Assembly (NCBI RefSeq): GCF_002303885.1
Contig: NZ_MRCM01000002.1
Span: forward strand, 124,001 to 188,000
DNA length: 64,000 nt
From: Flavobacterium sp. ACN2
GTDB lineage: Bacteria > Bacteroidota > Bacteroidia > Flavobacteriales > Flavobacteriaceae
Direction of reading: 5' to 3'
Shown here: positions 17,151 to 27,431 of the stretch, one piece after another
How positions within the stretch are numbered: position 1 is the first letter of the stretch
Layout: each line of letters begins with the position of its first letter
The notes under the pieces: model-generated
What the model was told of the DNA's origin: nothing
The model's input: the letters and a program-made list of their open reading frames with translations, nothing else
Database searches by the model: none
Position numbers and translations under genes: made by a program

Positions 17151-17181
17151 TTTGGTTTTAAAATAATTAATTGTACTTTTG
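17151..17181 (+). promoter_or_regulatory. promoter of rplM-rpsI
   Basis: TTTG (17151-17154), 19 nt, then TACTTTTG (17174-17181), a textbook Bacteroidota promoter. The 5' leader then starts with a small hairpin, ATCCCC-loop-GGGGAT (17183-17200), which could be a leader element for ribosomal protein control. Confidence 0.75.
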
Positions 17182-17224
17182 CATCCCCTTTATTGGGGAT
17201 GGAATGTTTAATTAAAATAATATT

Positions 17225-17680
17225 ATGGACGCATTAAGCTACAAAACAGTTTCAGCAAGCAAAGCCACTGTAACTAAAGAGTGGATTGTTGTTGACGCTG
17301 AGGGTCATAACTTAGGACGTCTTGCTTCTAAAGTTGCAATGATTTTAAGAGGCAAGTACAAGCCAAGTTACACACCGCACGTTGACTGTGGAGATAACGT
17401 AATTGTTATCAACTCAGAAAAAATTAACCTTACAGGTACAAAATTGAATGACAAAATTTACATGCGTCATACAGGTTACCCAGGAGGACAAAGAACTTTA
17501 ACTGCTAAAGTATTGCAAGCTAAAAACCCTGCATTATTAGTAGAAAAAGCTGTAAAAGGTATGTTACCTAAAAACAAATTAGGAGCTGAACTTTTTAGAA
17601 ATCTAAATGTTGTTGTAGGATCTGAGCACACTCACGGAGCTCAAAAACCTAGAACTGTTAACCTAAATGATCTTAAGTAA
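17225..17680 (+). CDS. rplM: 50S ribosomal protein L13
   Basis: 151 residues over the full family length, with the conserved segments WIVVDAEGHNLGRLASKVA, CGDNVIVIN, YMRHTGYPGG and the C-terminal basic region. It binds 23S rRNA early in 50S assembly. The stop codon overlaps the rpsI start (TAATG, 1 nt shared), the usual rplM-rpsI coupling. Confidence 0.98.
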   Translation: MDALSYKTVSASKATVTKEWIVVDAEGHNLGRLASKVAMILRGKYKPSYTPHVDCGDNVIVINSEKINLTGTKLNDKIYMRHTGYPGGQRTLTAKVLQAKNPALLVEKAVKGMLPKNKLGAELFRNLNVVVGSEHTHGAQKPRTVNLNDLK

Positions 17681-18066
17681 TGGGAGTTATTCACAAAATC
17701 GGTAGAAGAAAAACCGCTGTTGCACGTGTATACGTTTCTGAAGGAACTGGAAACATCACTGTAAACAAAAAAGAATTCGCAACTTACTTTCCAACTGCAA
17801 CTTTACAATACAAAGTTTTACAACCGCTTTCTATGACAGAAAACGCTGGTAACTTTGATGTAAAAGTAAACGTTTACGGAGGTGGTACAACTGGTCAGGC
17901 AGAAGCTGTAAGAATGGCATTAGCACGCGTAATGTGTGAAGTTAACGCTGAAAACAGAGGAATCCTTAAACCAGAAGGTTTATTAACAAGAGACCCAAGA
18001 ATGGTTGAACGTAAGAAATTCGGTCAGAAGAAAGCTCGTAAGAGATTCCAGTTCTCTAAACGTTAA
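17680..18066 (+). CDS. rpsI: 30S ribosomal protein S9
   Basis: 128 residues: GRRKTAVARVYVSEGTG at the N-terminus, the YGGGTTGQAEAVRMALARVM central motif, and the C-terminal tail RKFGQKKARKRFQFSKR that contacts P-site tRNA. It is translationally coupled to rplM. Confidence 0.98.
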   Translation: MGVIHKIGRRKTAVARVYVSEGTGNITVNKKEFATYFPTATLQYKVLQPLSMTENAGNFDVKVNVYGGGTTGQAEAVRMALARVMCEVNAENRGILKPEGLLTRDPRMVERKKFGQKKARKRFQFSKR

Positions 18067-18073
18067 TATTACC

Positions 18074-18216
18074 TGTCTTGTTCAAATGGGACAAGACATT
18101 ATCAATTATTTATTGAAATTAAAAAACACAGTTATTGTTGCTCTCCTACCGAGGTAGGATATAGTTTAGCATCTAAATGTATAAAGCCAGAGAAATCGCC
18201 ATTTATACATTGCTAA
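18074..18216 (+). promoter_or_regulatory. structured leader region between rpsI and rpsB
   Basis: Three hairpins fill the gap. The first is TGTCTTGT/ACAAGACA (18074-18081 with 18091-18098). The second is a 16-nt palindrome TCCTACC-GA-GGTAGGA (18144-18159). The third is a long stem with TTAGCA/TGCTAA (18166-18171 with 18211-18216) stacked on ATGTATAAA/TTTATACAT (18177-18185 with 18202-18210), with a 5-nt bulge. None has a T-run. The last ends 26 nt before the rpsB start and could be an autoregulatory site for S2. Confidence 0.55.
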
Positions 18217-18242
18217 TCAACAGAACGTAAACTAGTACAAAA

Positions 18243-19007
18243 ATGGCAAACAAAATAGAAGTAAAAGAATTACTAGAAGCAGGTGTTCACTTCGGACACA
18301 TGACTAGAAAATGGGATCCAAACATGGCTCCTTACATTTATATGGAGCGTAATGGTATTCACATTATCAATCTATATAAAACTGCAGCTAAAATTGAAGA
18401 GGCTAACGAAGCTTTGAAAAAAATCGCTGCATCAGGTAGAAAAATCTTATTCGTAGCTACCAAAAAACAAGCAAAAGACATCGTTGCTGATAAAGCAAAA
18501 GCTGCAAACATGCCTTACATCACTGAAAGATGGCCAGGTGGAATGTTGACTAACTTCGTAACTATCAGAAAGGCAGTTAAAAAAATGTCTTCTATCGATA
18601 AAATGAAGAAAGATGGCACTTTCAACACTTTATCTAAAAAAGAGCGTTTACAAGTTGATCGTCTACGTGCTAAATTAGAGAAAAACTTAGGTTCAATTGC
18701 TGATATGTCTAGATTACCTGCAGCATTGTTCGTAGTAGATATCAAAGCTGAACACATCGCAATAAAAGAAGCTCAAAAATTAAACATTCCAGTTTTCGCA
18801 ATGGTTGATACGAATTCTGACCCAAGAGAGGTTGATTACGTGATTCCTGCAAATGATGACGCTTCTAAATCAATTGACAAAATTTTATCTTTAGTAACTA
18901 CTGCAGTAATCGAAGGTCTTTCTGACAGAGGTGCTGAAAAAGAAGTTGAAGCTGCTGAAGAAGCTCCTGCTGTTGAGGCTGAAGCTGCTCCTGCAACTGA
19001 AGAATAA
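18243..19007 (+). CDS. rpsB: 30S ribosomal protein S2
   Basis: 254 residues. Conserved landmarks are LLEAGVHFGHMTRKWDPNM, YIYMERNGIHIINL, ILFVATKKQAKD, RWPGGMLTNF and PVFAMVDTNSDP. The C-terminus adds a low-complexity acidic tail (EKEVEAAEEAPAVEAEAAPA) not needed for the fold and common in Bacteroidota. It is followed by tsf. Confidence 0.98.
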   Translation: MANKIEVKELLEAGVHFGHMTRKWDPNMAPYIYMERNGIHIINLYKTAAKIEEANEALKKIAASGRKILFVATKKQAKDIVADKAKAANMPYITERWPGGMLTNFVTIRKAVKKMSSIDKMKKDGTFNTLSKKERLQVDRLRAKLEKNLGSIADMSRLPAALFVVDIKAEHIAIKEAQKLNIPVFAMVDTNSDPREVDYVIPANDDASKSIDKILSLVTTAVIEGLSDRGAEKEVEAAEEAPAVEAEAAPATEE

Positions 19008-19011
19008 ATCA

Positions 19012-19147
19012 AAATTTAAATTCCAAATTTTAAATTCCAAAATCCAAATACAAAATTAAAAACGTTATGTTGATAATTTATTAAAATTGGAGTTTGGGAT
19101 TTAAAAGCTGGAATTTTTTACTTTTAACATTAAAAATTCAAAATATT
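19012..19147 (+). repeat. ATTCCAAAT-type dispersed repeat between rpsB and tsf
   Basis: Repeated units of AATTCCAAAT/ATTCCAAAATCCAAA at 19020-19055 face an inverse segment with TTGGAGTTTGGGA and GGAATTTTTT at 19085-19125. The same motif family occurs at 25451, 34092, 40784, 46184 and 54661. It could form a loose intercistronic hairpin in the rpsB-tsf transcript. Confidence 0.6.
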
Positions 19148-20110
19148 ATGTCAACAATTACTGCTGCAGACGTAAATAAATTAAGACAATCTACAGGTGC
19201 CGGAATGATGGACTGTAAAAAAGCTTTAGTTGAAGCTGAAGGAGATTTCGATAAAGCGATCCAAATCCTTAGAGAAAAAGGACAAAAAGTTGCTGCTAAC
19301 CGTTCTGACCGTGATTCTTCTGAAGGAGCTGCTGTTTCTTTTATCAATGCAGACAACACTAAAGGAGCTATCATCACTTTAAACTGTGAAACTGACTTCG
19401 TAGGTAAAAATGAAGCTTTCGTAACTTTAGCTAAAGATTTAGTTGAAAAAGCGATCAACTTCTCTTCTAAAGAAGAATTTTTAGCTTCTGATTTCAACGG
19501 AATCACTGTTGCTGAGAAATTAATCGAGCAAACTGGTGTTATTGGTGAGAAAATCGAAATCGGTGGTTTCGAAATTTTAGAAGGTGCTTTCGTTGGATCT
19601 TATGTTCACGTTAACAAAATTGCTGCTTTAACAGCTATTTCTGCTCCAATCGCTAATGCTGAGGCTTTAACAAAAGACGTTTCTATGCAAGTTGCTTCTA
19701 TGGGAGCTGATACATTATCTTACAAAGATTTTGATCCTGCTTTCGTTGCTTCTGAACTTGCTGCTCGTATTGCTGTAATCGAAAAAGAAAATGAAGAAGC
19801 TGCACGTTTAGGAAAAACTTTAAAAAATGTTCCTAAATACATCTCTTTCTCTCAATTAACTCCTGAAGTTATCAAACAAGCAGAAGAAGATGCTAAAGCT
19901 GAATTAAAAGCTGAAGGAAAACCAGAGCAAATCTGGGATAAAATTCTTCCAGGAAAAGTTCAACGTTTCATTTCTGACAATACTACTTTAGATCAAGAAA
20001 AAGCTTTATTAGATCAAAACTTCATCAAAGATGATAGTAAAAAAGTTGGTGATTACGTAAAAGGATTCAATGTTGAAATTACAGGTTTCAAAAGAGTTTC
20101 TTTAGGTTAA
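19148..20110 (+). CDS. tsf: translation elongation factor Ts
   Basis: 320 residues from the ATG at 19148; an earlier in-frame ATG at 19094 would add 18 unrelated residues encoded by repeat sequence. The N-terminal UBA-like domain is TAADVNKLRQSTGAGMMDCKKAL, the catalytic core starts with CETDFVGKN (TDFV motif contacting EF-Tu), and the C-terminal coiled-coil and dimer region follow. It exchanges GDP for GTP on EF-Tu. Confidence 0.97.
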   Translation: MSTITAADVNKLRQSTGAGMMDCKKALVEAEGDFDKAIQILREKGQKVAANRSDRDSSEGAAVSFINADNTKGAIITLNCETDFVGKNEAFVTLAKDLVEKAINFSSKEEFLASDFNGITVAEKLIEQTGVIGEKIEIGGFEILEGAFVGSYVHVNKIAALTAISAPIANAEALTKDVSMQVASMGADTLSYKDFDPAFVASELAARIAVIEKENEEAARLGKTLKNVPKYISFSQLTPEVIKQAEEDAKAELKAEGKPEQIWDKILPGKVQRFISDNTTLDQEKALLDQNFIKDDSKKVGDYVKGFNVEITGFKRVSLG

Positions 20111-20130
20111 TATATTATTTTTTCAATATT

Positions 20131-20168
20131 AAAAAGCCCGAATATTTAGTTATTCGGGCTTTTTTTTA
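20131..20168. terminator. bidirectional terminator between tsf and the M3 peptidase
   Basis: A 10-bp stem AGCCCGAATA/TATTCGGGCT (20135-20144 with 20151-20160) has an A-run on one side and a T-run on the other. Confidence 0.9.
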
Positions 20169-20171
20169 TTT

Positions 20172-22235
20172 TTAGCTTTCAATTGGAAAATTTCTTGCTC
20201 GCATCAATGCATCAGATTTCGGCGCATGCCCTCTAAAATTTTCATACATCTCTTCATTATCAATAGTATTACCCACGCTTAAAACTGTCTTATAAAGACG
20301 TTCAGAAACATTCTTATCAAAAGGTCCATAACCTTCTAAAAAAGCTTCGTACGCATCTGCATTAATTACATCTGCCCATAAATAACTGTAATAACCTGCC
20401 GCATATCCATCGCTTGAAAAAATATGAGCAAATTGAGGAATTCTATGTCGCATCACGATTTCTGAAGGCATATTAATTTCACTTAAAACTTTCTTCTCAA
20501 ATGCATGCGGATCGACTGTTTCAGTTGTTAAATGCAATTTCATATCAACAAAAGAACTTGAAATCGTTTCGACAGTTGCAAAACCTTCATTAAAATTAGC
20601 CGCTTTTCCTATTCTTTCTACCAATGATTGTGATAAAGGTTCGTTCGTTTTATAATGAAGCGCAAATTTATTCAACACTTCTGGAGTCGCTAACCAATGC
20701 TCTAGCAATTGCGAAGGAAACTCTACATAATCTCTGGCAACTGAAGTCCCAGAAAGACTTGGATAAGTAACATTGGAACACAATCCATGAAGCGCATGAC
20801 CAAATTCATGAAACAAAGTTGTGGCATCATCCCACGAAATCAAAACAGCTTCATCGCTATTTCCTTTAATAAAATTGCAATTATTTGAAACAATTGGAAG
20901 TACATTTCCTTTTATCTTCTGCTGATCTCTATGCGAATTCATCCACGCGCCTGAACGTTTACCAACACGTGCATAGGGATCAAAATACCACAAACCAATT
21001 GGTTCTCCTGTTTTTTTATTATTCACCTCCCAAACACGAACATCGGAATGATAAACGGGAACATCAAATAATTGTTTAAATCCTAAATCAAACAATTCAC
21101 CGGCCGTCCAGAACATTCCTTCTCGCAAATTCTCTAACTGCAGATATTTTTTTATTTCATTTTGATCCAAATCATATTGTGCTTTTCTCACTTTTTCCGC
21201 ATAAAAACGGTAATCCCAAGGCTGTATTTTAAAATCTCCACCCTCATTATTTACCATTTCCTGCATGGCCAAAACATCATTTTTCACCTTTTCTACGGCA
21301 GGTTTCCACACCGAGTTCATTAAATCGAGCGTTTTCTGTGGGTCTTTGGCCATTTTATTAGACAAGCTCCATTCAGCAAAGTTTTTAAAACCTAAAATCT
21401 TCGCCTTTTCAGCCCTTAATCTTAAAATAAATACCAATATTTCATTTGTATCATTTTCATTCTTATTATCACCTCTTTTTACGAAAATATCAAAAGCTTT
21501 TTCTCTTAAATTTCTTCTGTTTGAGAAAGTAAGAAAAGGCTCAATCGAAGATCTCGTATTTCCAATACAGCCTAAAACATTTAGATTTCTTTCTTTCGCT
21601 TCTGCAATTGCTGCATTCTTAAATTCTTCGGGCAAACCGTCAAAATCAGCTTCGGCACTTAACTCAATATATTGATTGTTTTCTTCTGCCAACAACTTTT
21701 GACTAAAAGCGGTAAAAAGTCCCGCTAATTCCTGATTGATCTTAGCTACTTTATCTTTATCCGCTCCGGTTAGCTCTGCCCCTTCCCTAACAAAATCGCT
21801 ATAATACAGCCAAAGTAAACGTCGCTGTTCCTTAGTTAAATTCTTCTTTTCATCCGATTTGTATAAGGTTTCAATTCTAGCAAACAGTTTATCATTTTGA
21901 TACAGTTTATCATTAATCTCTGCCAATTTTGGAGACATTTCGGTATCAACTTCATTAAATTCTGGAGTACTCAGATTAGACCTGTAAATACCGTAGACCG
22001 CATGAATTCGATCTAATTTTTCGCCAGAAAGTTCTAAAGCTTCGATTGTATTTTCAAATGTCGGCTTTTCTGGATTATTGGCGATTGCCTCAATTTCTTC
22101 TAATTTTTCCTTGATAGAAAATTCTATTGCGGGCTGAAAATCTGGAACTTTATAAGCTGTAAAATCTGGAACTCCTCCATATGGACCGGACCAACTTTTT
22201 AATAATGAATTATCTAATTCTATTGGTGTTTTCAT
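20172..22235 (-). CDS. dcp: M3 family metallopeptidase, dipeptidyl carboxypeptidase-like
   Basis: 687 residues from the ATG at 22235 (MKTPIELDNSLL), matching E. coli Dcp in length; the longer frame to 22322 adds 29 unlikely residues. The zinc site TLFHEFGHALHGLCSN (HExxH) with a downstream Glu, and the C-terminal landmark SSDGYAAGYYSYLWADVI, define the M3 (thimet/Dcp) family. There is no signal peptide, so the enzyme is cytoplasmic and degrades short peptides. It is convergent with tsf and divergent from the queuosine transporter gene. Confidence 0.93.
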   Translation of the reverse strand: MKTPIELDNSLLKSWSGPYGGVPDFTAYKVPDFQPAIEFSIKEKLEEIEAIANNPEKPTFENTIEALELSGEKLDRIHAVYGIYRSNLSTPEFNEVDTEMSPKLAEINDKLYQNDKLFARIETLYKSDEKKNLTKEQRRLLWLYYSDFVREGAELTGADKDKVAKINQELAGLFTAFSQKLLAEENNQYIELSAEADFDGLPEEFKNAAIAEAKERNLNVLGCIGNTRSSIEPFLTFSNRRNLREKAFDIFVKRGDNKNENDTNEILVFILRLRAEKAKILGFKNFAEWSLSNKMAKDPQKTLDLMNSVWKPAVEKVKNDVLAMQEMVNNEGGDFKIQPWDYRFYAEKVRKAQYDLDQNEIKKYLQLENLREGMFWTAGELFDLGFKQLFDVPVYHSDVRVWEVNNKKTGEPIGLWYFDPYARVGKRSGAWMNSHRDQQKIKGNVLPIVSNNCNFIKGNSDEAVLISWDDATTLFHEFGHALHGLCSNVTYPSLSGTSVARDYVEFPSQLLEHWLATPEVLNKFALHYKTNEPLSQSLVERIGKAANFNEGFATVETISSSFVDMKLHLTTETVDPHAFEKKVLSEINMPSEIVMRHRIPQFAHIFSSDGYAAGYYSYLWADVINADAYEAFLEGYGPFDKNVSERLYKTVLSVGNTIDNEEMYENFRGHAPKSDALMRARNFPIES

Positions 22236-22375
22236 AACAAATACATTAATTAAGTCTGTGCAAAATTTCAATTTAAAAAAGCAACAGAATCTCAAAAATA
22301 ACCAATCAAAAGCAAACTTCATATCGAAACGGATTATAAAAATTAATCCGTTTCAAAGATTTAAAAGAAATAGTT

Positions 22376-22383
22376 TATTTTTG
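22376..22383 (+). promoter_or_regulatory. -7 box of the queuosine-precursor transporter gene
   Basis: TATTTTTG, 22 nt before the ATG at 22405. It lies inside the longer upstream frame, which supports the later start. Confidence 0.5.
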
Positions 22384-22404
22384 AAATATCAATTTAAAAA
22401 TGAC

Positions 22405-23067
22405 ATGTTTAAAACCAGAAAAGAAATTGTTTTTGTAATTTTAGCAGGAATATTTATAACCAACGCCGTTGTGGCTGAGCTAATTGGGGGAAAGCTAATT
22501 CAAATTGGTCCTTTTGTGATGAGTATAGGAATTTTGCCTTGGCCAATTGTATTTCTTACAACCGATTTGATTAATGAATATTTTGGCGAAAAAGGAGTAA
22601 AAAAGCTTTCTTTCATTACAGCATGTCTGATTGCTTATGCTTTTCTGATACTTTTTATGGCAATTGTTATTCCCGCCGCAAAAGGAATCAGCCCTGTTAA
22701 CGATCAGCAGTTTGAAGCTGTTTTTGGGCAAAGTATGTGGATTATCGTCGGAAGTTTAATTGCCTTTATGGCCTCTCAGCTGATTGACGTCTGGATATTT
22801 TGGTTTTTCAAAAACAGAACTGGCGAAAAGAAAATATGGCTAAGAGCAACTGGTTCTACTGTTATTTCGCAATTGTTTGATTCATTTATTGTTCTAGGAA
22901 TTGCTTTTTGGCTTCCGGGAAAAATTGATTTTGACACTTTTATATCTTCAGGGTTAATAGGATATACTTTTAAATTAGCAATTGCTATTTTATTAACTCC
23001 CGCAATTTATTTAGGGCATCATCTGATTAAAAAATATTTAGACCAAGATCCTGCACACAAGGGATAA
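22405..23067 (+). CDS. queuosine precursor transporter (YhhQ/DUF165 family)
   Basis: 220 residues from the ATG at 22405, with six hydrophobic helices. Family landmarks are FITNAVVAELIGGKLIQIG at the first helix, WPIVFLTTDLINEYFGEKGVKK after the second, and ASQLIDVWIFWF with RATGSTVISQLFDSF later. These proteins import 7-deazaguanine precursors such as preQ0 for queuosine in tRNA; the name VUT/DUF165 is also used. The longer frame from 22258 overlaps the promoter and is rejected. Confidence 0.9.
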   Translation: MFKTRKEIVFVILAGIFITNAVVAELIGGKLIQIGPFVMSIGILPWPIVFLTTDLINEYFGEKGVKKLSFITACLIAYAFLILFMAIVIPAAKGISPVNDQQFEAVFGQSMWIIVGSLIAFMASQLIDVWIFWFFKNRTGEKKIWLRATGSTVISQLFDSFIVLGIAFWLPGKIDFDTFISSGLIGYTFKLAIAILLTPAIYLGHHLIKKYLDQDPAHKG

Positions 23068-23084
23068 AAAAACATATTTAGGTC

Positions 23085-23765
23085 ATGAAAAATAATTATT
23101 TACTTATTTTATTCTCTGTTACCTATTTCTTTTTCAGCTGTGGCAATGACGAAAAAAAACAGCCTAAAAAAGTCATTCAGTCTGTCAATAAGTTGACACC
23201 AGCAACTATGAAGATACCCCATAAAGTTTCTTCAAAAAACATCACCGCTCCAAAAGAGTTTGAATCAAAGAAAACTACTGCTCAAAAAAATCCTTTTTCA
23301 CTTAAAAATCCGATAGAAGTAAACAAATTAAGCTCTCAAGCGGAAAATACTGTTGTAAGTCCTCCAATCTCTGTAAAAAAAGAAGTCAATGAGGAATTAT
23401 TGAATTTTGTTAATGTCCGTAAAATATTAGCAAAATGCAAAATGGGCCAGACGATGACTCAAAAACAGTTAACGGAACACTTTGAAATTCCCGAAGAAGC
23501 TGTCAAACTAGTAAAAAGCGTAACCAAAACGGCAGAAAATGAATTGGCCGTAAAATGGCAATCTACTTGGCTTGTTGAAAGAGTATCTGACGCAGAACTT
23601 GAAGACGGCAAAATGAAAGTAGTCTTTAAGGCCAATAAAATGTACACTTCTGGAAATGCAATTGGTATAAAATACAATCGAAAAATCTACACTAATTTAG
23701 TCATTGTTGGACGTTCTGCTTATATCCCGAGTGTAAAAGGATATAGCTGGCAAATAGGAAGATAG
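23085..23765 (+). CDS. hypothetical lipoprotein
   Basis: 226 residues. The signal peptide ends in a lipobox (YFFFSCG, Cys about 19), so it is probably an outer-membrane or periplasmic lipoprotein. Residues 25-110 are Lys/Thr/Pro/Ser-rich and likely disordered. The C-terminal ~115 residues (FVNVRKILAKCKMGQTMTQK onwards) look folded. I do not recognise the family. It lies 17 nt after the transporter gene and may be cotranscribed. Confidence 0.72.
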   Translation: MKNNYLLILFSVTYFFFSCGNDEKKQPKKVIQSVNKLTPATMKIPHKVSSKNITAPKEFESKKTTAQKNPFSLKNPIEVNKLSSQAENTVVSPPISVKKEVNEELLNFVNVRKILAKCKMGQTMTQKQLTEHFEIPEEAVKLVKSVTKTAENELAVKWQSTWLVERVSDAELEDGKMKVVFKANKMYTSGNAIGIKYNRKIYTNLVIVGRSAYIPSVKGYSWQIGR

Positions 23766-23892
23766 AAAAAGAAAAAAACTATTAAAAAGCAAAAAAAAAT
23801 CATATTTACCTAAAAACCAACAAATTATAAAAAAATGTTAAATAAATACGAAAAAACTGATTTTAAAAGCTAGTTTTTCTTAAAAAAGATTT

Positions 23893-23900
23893 TACTTTTG
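23893..23900 (+). promoter_or_regulatory. -7 box of the lipocalin-like gene
   Basis: TACTTTTG, 30 nt before the ATG at 23931. No clear TTG is visible at the expected distance. Confidence 0.5.
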
Positions 23901-23930
23901 TTAAAAAATTTAACAAACAAATCTACCAAA

Positions 23931-24356
23931 ATGAAAAAACTAAGTATTTTTTTTGTGTCTGTATTGGCACTAGGATTATCAGTATCTTGCAGCAGTAATG
24001 ACAGTGATAACGCGTCTCTTGAAGGGAAATGGGAAGTATACCAAGACGGAACTATTGTTGACGGAAAAGAAAAATTAACTCCAGTAGTTTACGAAGGAGG
24101 TTGCAACAAAGATGTTTTTGAAATTCAAGCAGGAGGAAAATTCATCGATCATTATTCTGAATACAGCAATTCAAAATGTAATGATTATTCTGAAAATGGA
24201 ACTTGGACTAGAAAAGACAATACAATAACTGTTAAATATGACGGTGATACTTCTGTTGATAATGGAGAAATCTTAGTATTAAATAAAACAACTTTAAAAA
24301 TTAAATATACATACAGTGTATCTGAAACATATGTAGTTGAGTTCAAACGCATATAA
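23931..24356 (+). CDS. lipocalin-like lipoprotein
   Basis: 141 residues from the ATG at 23931. The signal peptide has a lipobox VSCSSN. The mature part begins with the lipocalin-like signature LEGKWEVYQDG and continues with alternating beta strands (GGKFIDHYSEY, ENGTWTRKDNTITVKYDG, ILVLNKTTLKIKY), as in the small secreted lipocalin-like domain proteins abundant in Bacteroidota. The ligand is unknown. A strong terminator follows. Confidence 0.8.
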   Translation: MKKLSIFFVSVLALGLSVSCSSNDSDNASLEGKWEVYQDGTIVDGKEKLTPVVYEGGCNKDVFEIQAGGKFIDHYSEYSNSKCNDYSENGTWTRKDNTITVKYDGDTSVDNGEILVLNKTTLKIKYTYSVSETYVVEFKRI

Positions 24357-24373
24357 TTTTTTTGAAACTTTTT

Positions 24374-24409
24374 TTAAACCTCAAGCCTTCAAGTTTGAGG
24401 TTTTTTTTT
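24374..24409 (+). terminator. terminator after the lipocalin-like gene
   Basis: The stem AAACCTCAA/TTGAGGTTT (24376-24384 with 24395-24403) is followed by a run of T. Confidence 0.88.
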
Positions 24410-24426
24410 ACATTTAAAATAAAAAG

Positions 24427-24990
24427 ATGGAACCAATAAGATGCAGCTGGTGTTCTGCCAGCGATTTATATAAAAAATATCATGATGAAGAATGGGGCGT
24501 TCCTGTTTATGATGATCCTACTTTATTTGAATTTTTAATTTTAGAAACTTTTCAGGCTGGTTTAAGTTGGATTACAATTTTAAACAAAAGAGAAAACTTC
24601 AGAGCTGCTTTTGATTATTTCGATTATAAAAAAATAGCTCTTTACTCTGAAGATAAAATTGAAGAGCTAATGCAGAATACAGGAATTATTAGAAACAAAC
24701 TAAAAATTAAGGCAGCGGTTTCTAATGCTCTCGCTTTTATGAAAGTCCAAGAGGAATTTGGTTCTTTCTCCGATTATATTTGGAAATATACTGATGGAAA
24801 ACCGATTGTAAACCATCTAAAAAATTCAAAAGATGCCCCAGCTACTACTCCTCTTTCAGATGAAATCAGCAAAGATTTAAAAAAACGCGGATTTAAATTT
24901 GTTGGCTCGACAGTTATTTATGCACACATGCAGGCAACTGGAATGGTCAATGATCATGTGGAAGATTGCTTTACCCGAAAAAGAAAATAG
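24427..24990 (+). CDS. tag: DNA-3-methyladenine glycosylase I
   Basis: 187 residues, the usual Tag length. The N-terminal zinc/recognition segment is CSWCSASDLYKKYHDEEWGVP, followed by FEFLILETFQAGLSWITIL, the helical HhH-like core, and the C-terminal H-x6-H-x3-C region (AHMQATGMVNDHVEDCF). It excises 3-methyladenine from DNA. An unlinked alkylation-repair cluster sits at 53.8-56.4 kb in the same window. Confidence 0.96.
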   Translation: MEPIRCSWCSASDLYKKYHDEEWGVPVYDDPTLFEFLILETFQAGLSWITILNKRENFRAAFDYFDYKKIALYSEDKIEELMQNTGIIRNKLKIKAAVSNALAFMKVQEEFGSFSDYIWKYTDGKPIVNHLKNSKDAPATTPLSDEISKDLKKRGFKFVGSTVIYAHMQATGMVNDHVEDCFTRKRK

Positions 24991-25024
24991 TCTCTGTTTT
25001 CAGTCACAGTTTTCAGTTTTTTTG

Positions 25025-25057
25025 AACCTGAAACTTGAAACCTGAAACTTTTAAACA
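25025..25057. repeat. GAAACCTGAAAC-type dispersed repeat
   Basis: Tandem GAACCTGAAACTTGAAACCTG-like units. Close relatives lie at 31841-31866 (inverse orientation) and 51050-51080, all intergenic. Confidence 0.6.
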
Positions 25058-25066
25058 AAAATTACA

Positions 25067-25161
25067 TATATTTGCTTCACACTTTAGGGGTGTCTACAAA
25101 CTTGTAGGCTGAGATTTTACCCTCTGAACCTGATCTAGTTCATACTAGCGTAGGGAAAAGT
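25067..25161 (+). promoter_or_regulatory. promoter and TPP riboswitch of the thiamine operon
   Basis: The -7 box TATATTTG (25067-25074) puts the transcript start at about 25080, where the aptamer begins. The THI element shows AGGGGTG, then CTGAGAT...ACCC, then CTGAACCTGATCTAGTT and CTAGCGTAGGGAAAAGT. P1 pairs ACTTT (25081-25085) with AAAGT (25157-25161). It senses thiamine pyrophosphate and represses the downstream thi genes. Confidence 0.95.
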
Positions 25162-25199
25162 AAGATGACTTCTGCACGCATTTCTATGCGTTCTTGTAG

Positions 25200-25244
25200 C
25201 CATTCCTAAGGTGTATCTATACACTAAACTCAAATAAGGAATGG
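25200..25244 (+). promoter_or_regulatory. sequestering hairpin over the thiS start, likely riboswitch expression platform
   Basis: CCATTCCT (25200-25207) can pair with AGGAATGG (25237-25244), which contains the thiS ATG (25241-25243) and the purine-rich ribosome site. An inner stem GTGTA/TACAC (25211-25215 with 25220-25224) supports it. This suggests translational control. Confidence 0.6.
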
Positions 25245-25447
25245 AACTAAAAATCAATCAACAAACTAAAAAATTCAATGCTGAATCGCTAAGCGTTCAA
25301 TCATTGCTCGATCTCGAAATTCCGCACAAACAAAACGGAATCGCTATTGCCGTCAACAATACTGTTGTTCCAAAAAATAAATGGAGCGAATTCTTCGTAC
25401 AAGAAACTGACGAAATTTTAATTATTTCTGCAACGCAGGGAGGATGA
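25241..25447 (+). CDS. thiS: sulfur carrier protein ThiS
   Basis: 68 residues with a ubiquitin-like beta-grasp fold and the obligatory C-terminal Gly-Gly (ISATQGG). After adenylation by ThiF and thiocarboxylate formation, it donates sulfur to ThiG for the thiazole ring. It is the first gene of the riboswitch-controlled operon, with its start codon in the expression-platform hairpin. Confidence 0.93.
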   Translation: MELKINQQTKKFNAESLSVQSLLDLEIPHKQNGIAIAVNNTVVPKNKWSEFFVQETDEILIISATQGG

Positions 25448-25450
25448 CAT

Positions 25451-25515
25451 AAATTCCAATCTAAAAATTCCAAATTCCAATTATATACTGGATGCAGACG
25501 CACTGCGGTGCGTCT
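25451..25515. repeat. intercistronic repeats between thiS and thiC
   Basis: ATTCCAAATTCCAA units (25451-25482) are followed by an 8-bp hairpin AGACGCAC-TGCG-GTGCGTCT (25496-25515) with no T-run. It could affect mRNA stability between thiS and thiC but is not a terminator. Confidence 0.6.
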
Positions 25516-25539
25516 CTACAATTCACATTTTACATCTAA

Positions 25540-27382
<1,843 letters not shown>

Positions 27383-27384
<2 letters not shown>

Positions 27385-27430
27385 AAGAACATAGAGGAAA
27401 GAAAATAGAAAAAAGAACATAGAGGAAAGA
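27383..27430 (+). repeat. tandem 20-nt repeat in the thiC-tenI gap
   Basis: AAAAGAACATAGAGGAAAGA occurs at 27383-27402 and again at 27411-27430. The second copy supplies the purine-rich ribosome site just before the next start codon. Confidence 0.65.
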
Positions 27431-27431
27431 T

